A stretch of DNA of 7,909 bases from GCA-003244245 sp052390495 (GTDB taxonomy: Bacteria > Actinomycetota > Actinomycetes > Mycobacteriales > Pseudonocardiaceae), in assembly GCA_052390495.1 (NCBI GenBank), contig JBQTGW010000272.1:1-7909 (forward strand). The letters run 5' to 3'. The notes beneath the pieces are model-generated. The model was given only the letters and a program-made list of their open reading frames with translations, was not told where the DNA came from and did not search any database. The position numbers and the translations under genes were made by a program. Positions 5,363 through 7,909 of the stretch are shown here, one piece after another (the first letter of the stretch is position 1; every line of letters starts with the position of its first letter).

Positions 5363-6643
5363 TCAACGTGCGGTGCTGCCGGGTGCCGTGACATTGGCCG
5401 CCGCAGCCAGCAGCAGCTGCTCACCGCCCGACATCGCCGCAAGCTGGACACCGGCAGGCAAACCCGTCACCCCCGACGCGGGCACCGACACCGCAGGCCA
5501 GCCGAGCAGATTGAACGGCAACGTAAGGGAGAGCAGAGCGGGCCGCACCGCGACCCGGGTGCCGTCCGGAGCGTCGACCTGCTCGGCGTAAAGCGGAGTG
5601 GCGCGCAGCGGGGTGGTCGGCAGCAGCAGGAGGTCGATTCCGCTGGCGAGCAGCCAGGCCGCCAGCTCGGCAGCCAGCCTGCGGCGAGTGCGCTGCGCGG
5701 TGACATAGGCGGCGGCGGTGTGCGCGGCGGCGGTGTGCAGCCGGGTGGCGGTGGCCTGCTGGTAGTCGCCGGGGCGCTGGGCCAGCCAACGGGCATGCGT
5801 GGCGTACGCCTCCGCACCGACGATCACCGAATAGGTGGCGGCGAGCTCCTCGATACCGGGCAGGCAGACCTCGCGCAGCCTGGCTCCGGCGGTGCTCAGC
5901 GTGGCTGCGGCGCGATCAACCGCAGCTACGATCTCTGGGTCGTGCACCCGCCAGTACGAGTCGATGGGGCGCCCGACCACAGCGCCCTGCACGGGGGCGC
6001 GGGGATCGAACCGGCCGCCGGTCAGGGCGTTGAAGGCGACGGTGACCGTGTCGACGTCCTTGCCGAGCAGCCCGACGTGATCGCAGGTCTCCGACAGCGG
6101 AAACACCCCGGTGGTGGACAACGCGCCCAGCGCAGGCTTGAACCCGACGACTCCGCACAGCGCCGCCGGGGTACGCACCGAGCAGCCGGTATCGGTGCCC
6201 AGCGCCAGCGGCACCAGCCCCGTGGCCACCGCAGCCGCCGACCCGCTGGACGAACCGCCGGTGATGCGCGTCGGATCGTGCGGGTTGCGGCAGGGACCCT
6301 CGGCAGCGACGTCCCCAGTAGGGCCGTAGCCGAACTCGTGGGTGTGGGTCTTGGCGACCACCACAGCGCCTGCTGCGCGCAACAGCGCCACCACAGCGGC
6401 GTCTGCGCGCGCCGGTTCAGCGTCCGCGAGCACCGCGCTGCCGCAGCGGGTGGGCATCCCCGCCACGTCAATGAGGTCCTTCACCGCCACCGGCACCCCG
6501 CTCAGCGGTCCTGGCCCGGGCCGCTGCGCATAGGCATGCGCCGGGTTCAGATACACGATGGCATTGTGCGGATCAGCCGCCAGTGCTTCGAACACCTGGG
6601 CAAGCGTCGGTGAGCGGCACTGTGAGCTATCGCTGACATCCAT
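5363..6643 (-). CDS. Amidase-signature family hydrolase
   Basis: The 426-residue enzyme belongs to the amidase-signature family and would hydrolyse a carboxamide to acid plus ammonia or amine in the cytoplasm. The Ser-cisSer-Lys triad is complete: K55 in PVAVKDL (51-57), cis-Ser S131 in GGSSSGSAAAVA (129-140), and nucleophile S155 in GTDTGCSVRTP (149-159). The spacings agree with fatty acid amide hydrolase (24 residues between the serines). ALCGVVGFKP (161-170) completes the signature. C154 replaces the usual second Gly of the GGS oxyanion motif. LLLLPTTPLRATP (338-350) and GWPAVSVPASG (381-391) are typical late blocks. The start is the ATG at 6643, with AGGAG 11 bases upstream. The frame is open to 6910, but that extension has no family resemblance and overlaps the coiled-coil gene. 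The substrate cannot be assigned. It is a single gene, divergent from the coiled-coil gene. Confidence 0.93.
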   Translation of the reverse strand: MDVSDSSQCRSPTLAQVFEALAADPHNAIVYLNPAHAYAQRPGPGPLSGVPVAVKDLIDVAGMPTRCGSAVLADAEPARADAAVVALLRAAGAVVVAKTHTHEFGYGPTGDVAAEGPCRNPHDPTRITGGSSSGSAAAVATGLVPLALGTDTGCSVRTPAALCGVVGFKPALGALSTTGVFPLSETCDHVGLLGKDVDTVTVAFNALTGGRFDPRAPVQGAVVGRPIDSYWRVHDPEIVAAVDRAAATLSTAGARLREVCLPGIEELAATYSVIVGAEAYATHARWLAQRPGDYQQATATRLHTAAAHTAAAYVTAQRTRRRLAAELAAWLLASGIDLLLLPTTPLRATPLYAEQVDAPDGTRVAVRPALLSLTLPFNLLGWPAVSVPASGVTGLPAGVQLAAMSGGEQLLLAAAANVTAPGSTAR

Positions 6644-6715
6644 CTGGAGCGCTACTCCTGAACTGGGGGCAGGTACCCACCGACGCGGACCACCGATCCT
6701 GTCAGTCCCGCTGGC

Positions 6716-6728
6716 TAGAATCCCCCCG
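6716..6728 (+). promoter_or_regulatory. -10 box and start of a leaderless transcript
   Basis: TAGAAT (6716-6721) is followed by six C and then the GTG start codon at 6728. As transcription usually begins six or seven bases after the -10 box, the first base of the mRNA would be the G of the GTG. There is no Shine-Dalgarno sequence and no clear -35. Leaderless genes of this kind are common in actinomycetes. Confidence 0.65.
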
Positions 6729-7072
6729 TGCCGAATGCAGACGCCTTCGAGACCCGCCTGAGCGTTGTTGAACACGACGTCGCCCAGCTCCGCGAGCGAG
6801 CGGCCCGCACCGACGCCGTCGCGGGAGCCGCCCATGTCCTGGCCGCCGGGGCCGATCATGACGTCTCGGAGATCCGCGCCGAGCGGCGCGCCCATCTTCA
6901 GGTGCTCCATGCACTACGGGAAACCCAGCTGGAACACGGCGAGAGGTTGGACAGGCTGGAGAGCCGGTTCGACGGGCTTGAACGTGAGATGCGCGAGGGC
7001 TTCGCTGTCCTGGGTACCGGCATGGCGCAGATCACCGCGCTGCTGACAGAGATGCGTCCATCGAAACGGTGA
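6728..7072 (+). CDS. Small coiled-coil hypothetical protein of actinomycetes
   Basis: This 114-residue, highly charged, helical protein has no membrane segment or signal peptide. Residues 5-28 form a first heptad-like helix (FETRLSVVEHDVAQLRERA), and 44-92 form a second, longer coiled coil (VSEIRAERRAHLQVLHALRETQ, then GERLDRLESRFDGLEREMREGF). The C-terminal part GFAVLGTGMAQITALLTEM (91-109) is more hydrophobic and may cap the bundle or mediate assembly. The pattern of an RTDA-A-x-VLA-GAD-DV segment, an RAELRAH-type helix and an ending of the form GTGMAQI-x-x-LLT is, from memory, shared by many uncharacterised actinomycete proteins. An oligomeric scaffold role is plausible but unproven. The GTG at 6728 is the natural start because a -10 box ends six bases before it. 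A strong hairpin follows 35 bp after the stop. Confidence 0.85.
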   Translation: MPNADAFETRLSVVEHDVAQLRERAARTDAVAGAAHVLAAGADHDVSEIRAERRAHLQVLHALRETQLEHGERLDRLESRFDGLEREMREGFAVLGTGMAQITALLTEMRPSKR

Positions 7073-7422
7073 TCTACTCGCCGCCAGCCCGTCAGCTTGC
7101 TTGCGATCGAGTACTTTGAGTGCTCGGCTCGTTACTCTCCGACTCCTGGCATCATCCGGCGTAGAAGACCGTGATGTAGCGGGAGAACGAGCGCAGCCGG
7201 ACTGTGGTTGACGGTAAGCGCACCGACGACCACACCCGGTGCGCGCTCGTGGTGGTGCACGAGGTTCGATGGGACGTGGGGGCTCTACTCGCATTGTGTA
7301 GGTCAACTCGGACGCCAAGGGCCAGGATCACCGACACCGGGAACGCGCGCTACGCGGCGCTGTGCGAACGGGAGGGGCCCGGGCCGGATGAGCGCTGGCC
7401 CAATGAATCTAGGAGAAACACC
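7073..7422. other. 350-bp region without a supported gene
   Basis: Apart from the hairpin at 7108-7126 and the ribosome-binding site at 7411-7415, I find no gene I can support. The frame of the next gene is open from a GTG at 7204, so a 142-residue N-terminally extended product is formally possible. However, that GTG has no ribosome-binding site and the extra part contains many codons rare for this genome (AGG, CTA, TTG, TGT, TCA). A minus-strand frame at 7337-7152 is open but unrecognisable. The stretch could be a decayed gene. A short GGGCC...GGCCC stem (7381-7401) lies just upstream of the ribosome-binding site. Confidence 0.5.
7108..7126 (+). terminator. Hairpin downstream of the coiled-coil gene
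   Basis: CGAGTACT and AGTGCTCG pair over eight positions (one G-U wobble in RNA) around a three-base TTG loop. The hairpin is centred about 45 bases after the stop of the coiled-coil gene. No T-run follows, as is usual for actinobacterial intrinsic terminators. An operator or mRNA-stabilising stem is an alternative. Confidence 0.45.
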
Positions 7423-7632
7423 ATGAAATACCCGAAGAGCAAGGAAAGCAAGGCACTGGAGACCTGGCGCATTGTGTATAGCAACCGCAGGTGCCCGCAC
7501 GATAATCCGCAGGAATTAAAAATCGACGTCCGACGCGGGGAGGTGATCGATGATGATTACGCGGCCGCGATGGTGGCGGCCCGCACCACTCTGCCACTGG
7601 CCGATGTGCGAATCGTGCGGATTACCACCTGA
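7423..7632 (+). CDS. Small hypothetical protein (69 aa), orphan
   Basis: From an ATG at 7423 with AGGAG (7411-7415) seven bases upstream, the frame encodes 69 residues. The N-terminus is Lys-rich (MKYPKSKESK). It is followed by ETWRIVYSNRRC (13-24), an acidic helix-like part VIDDDYAAAMVAARTTLP (41-58) and a basic beta-like end, VRIVRITT. There is a single Cys (24) close to a His (26) but no complete zinc site, and no membrane segment. About 70 percent of codons end in G or C, clearly less than in the neighbours, which suggests horizontal acquisition. I do not recognise a family. The strong ribosome-binding site makes expression likely. An N-terminally longer product from 7204 is possible but less well supported. 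Confidence 0.7.
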   Translation: MKYPKSKESKALETWRIVYSNRRCPHDNPQELKIDVRRGEVIDDDYAAAMVAARTTLPLADVRIVRITT

Positions 7633-7673
7633 CGTAAGCAATCGATGAGCTCTGGTGGTGCTACCCCAGGGCC

Positions 7674-7714
7674 ACGTCAAGTTCACTGATTGTGTTGTAT
7701 TCATGACGTCAAGT
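7674..7714. repeat. Pair of 9-bp direct repeats in a gene-free stretch
   Basis: ACGTCAAGT occurs at 7674-7682 and again at 7706-7714, with starts 32 bp apart, close to three helical turns. Between them is a locally AT-rich segment (TTGTGTTGTATTC). The second copy overlaps the palindrome TGACGTCA (7704-7711). A related GACGTAAG lies at 7631-7638. These could be paired activator or repressor sites. Confidence 0.45.
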
Positions 7715-7770
7715 GATGCACCGTGGAACGGGGAGCCCCCGTGAACGCCCCCGCTGCACCCACCCCCTCA

Positions 7771-7909
7771 CTACCCCCCCTTCGGAGCCAACCGGCCAGG
7801 TGCCTCGCGCCGCCCTGAGTGCTGACCTGCCCGGATCGCGCAGACGTCATCGCTGGGTAGCTGCTGCGGGCGCATGATCTCAGCCAGAGCACTCAGGCCG
7901 CGCTGGGTA
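7771..7909 (-). CDS. Possible C-terminal fragment of a minus-strand gene cut by the window edge
   Basis: Reading the minus strand from the right edge, a frame is open for 45 codons (TQRGLSALAEIMRPQQLPSD at its start) and ends with TAG at 7773-7771. The first half has a protein-like sequence and about 80 percent G/C at third positions. The tail (GRREAPGRLAPKGG) is low in complexity, as many C-termini are. Overlapping frames on both strands are also open here, so the call is tentative. The gene would converge with the 69-residue gene. No family is recognised from so short a piece. Confidence 0.3.
   Translation of the reverse strand, partial: TQRGLSALAEIMRPQQLPSDDVCAIRAGQHSGRREAPGRLAPKGG

Noticed and set aside
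5276..6613. 445-codon plus-strand frame opposite the amidase
   Set aside because: Gly/Arg/Gln-rich antisense frame; the minus strand carries a complete amidase catalytic triad.
6644..6910. N-terminal extension of the amidase to 6910
   Set aside because: The extra 89 residues do not resemble amidases, and the region is the coding sequence and promoter of the coiled-coil gene.
7152..7337. 61-codon minus-strand frame ending RSFSRYITVFYAG
   Set aside because: The end looks protein-like but the rest does not, there is no ribosome-binding site, and I recognise no family.
7703..7818. Two short plus-strand frames joined by GTGA (13 codons, then 25 Pro-rich codons)
   Set aside because: The first has no ribosome-binding site, the second is low complexity, and both overlap a more protein-like minus-strand frame.
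1..7909. tRNA genes, CRISPR array, insertion sequence ends, toxin-antitoxin pair
   Set aside because: Searched by eye for T-loop motifs, regularly spaced repeats, terminal inverted repeats with transposase motifs and paired small overlapping genes; none was found.

Overview
The window is very GC-rich, uses GTG as well as ATG starts, and has strongly G/C-biased third codon positions and actinobacterial protein families (DUF5134, MEDS-STAS, the RTDA/RAELRAH-type coiled-coil protein). It therefore comes from an actinomycete chromosome. A Pseudonocardiaceae-like host would fit, but the genus cannot be fixed from the sequence. There is no rRNA, tRNA, CRISPR array, insertion sequence or recognisable phage gene.

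Layout. (1) Positions 1-129 are a gene-free, pyrimidine-rich edge. (2) Positions 130-3023, minus strand, hold a three-gene membrane-protein operon transcribed right to left: a DUF5134 protein with a His/Gly-rich loop, a small polytopic membrane protein joined to it by a GTGA start/stop overlap, and a PepSY-associated transmembrane protein. In other actinomycetes such genes sit with copper-handling genes, so a metal or redox role at the membrane is a reasonable inference, not a demonstrated one. (3) Positions 3208-4388, minus strand, hold a MEDS-STAS regulatory protein and, upstream, a possible 63-residue basic protein. (4) Positions 4389-4725 have no protein gene of normal size but carry control-like elements: an inverted repeat, a TAGAAT -10-like box, and a 12-codon leader ORF coupled to the next gene. 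(5) Positions 4726-5355, plus strand, encode a putative glycolipid-binding protein that converges, with a 7-bp gap, on an amidase-signature hydrolase at 5363-6643, minus strand. (6) Divergent from the amidase is a 114-residue coiled-coil protein (6728-7072) that looks like a textbook leaderless gene. (7) Positions 7073-7909 are poorly characterised: a hairpin, a 69-residue orphan gene with less G/C-biased codons, a pair of 9-bp direct repeats, and a possible C-terminal fragment of a minus-strand gene running off the right edge.

How the genes work together. Only the three-gene membrane operon is clearly one functional unit. The rest are mostly single genes. The features most worth following are in the control layer: short upstream ORFs with good ribosome-binding sites before the MEDS-STAS gene and the glycolipid-binding gene, a duplicated Shine-Dalgarno unit before the PepSY gene, and a STAS domain that lacks its phosphorylatable serine. 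I found no clear candidate for a wholly new multi-gene system.
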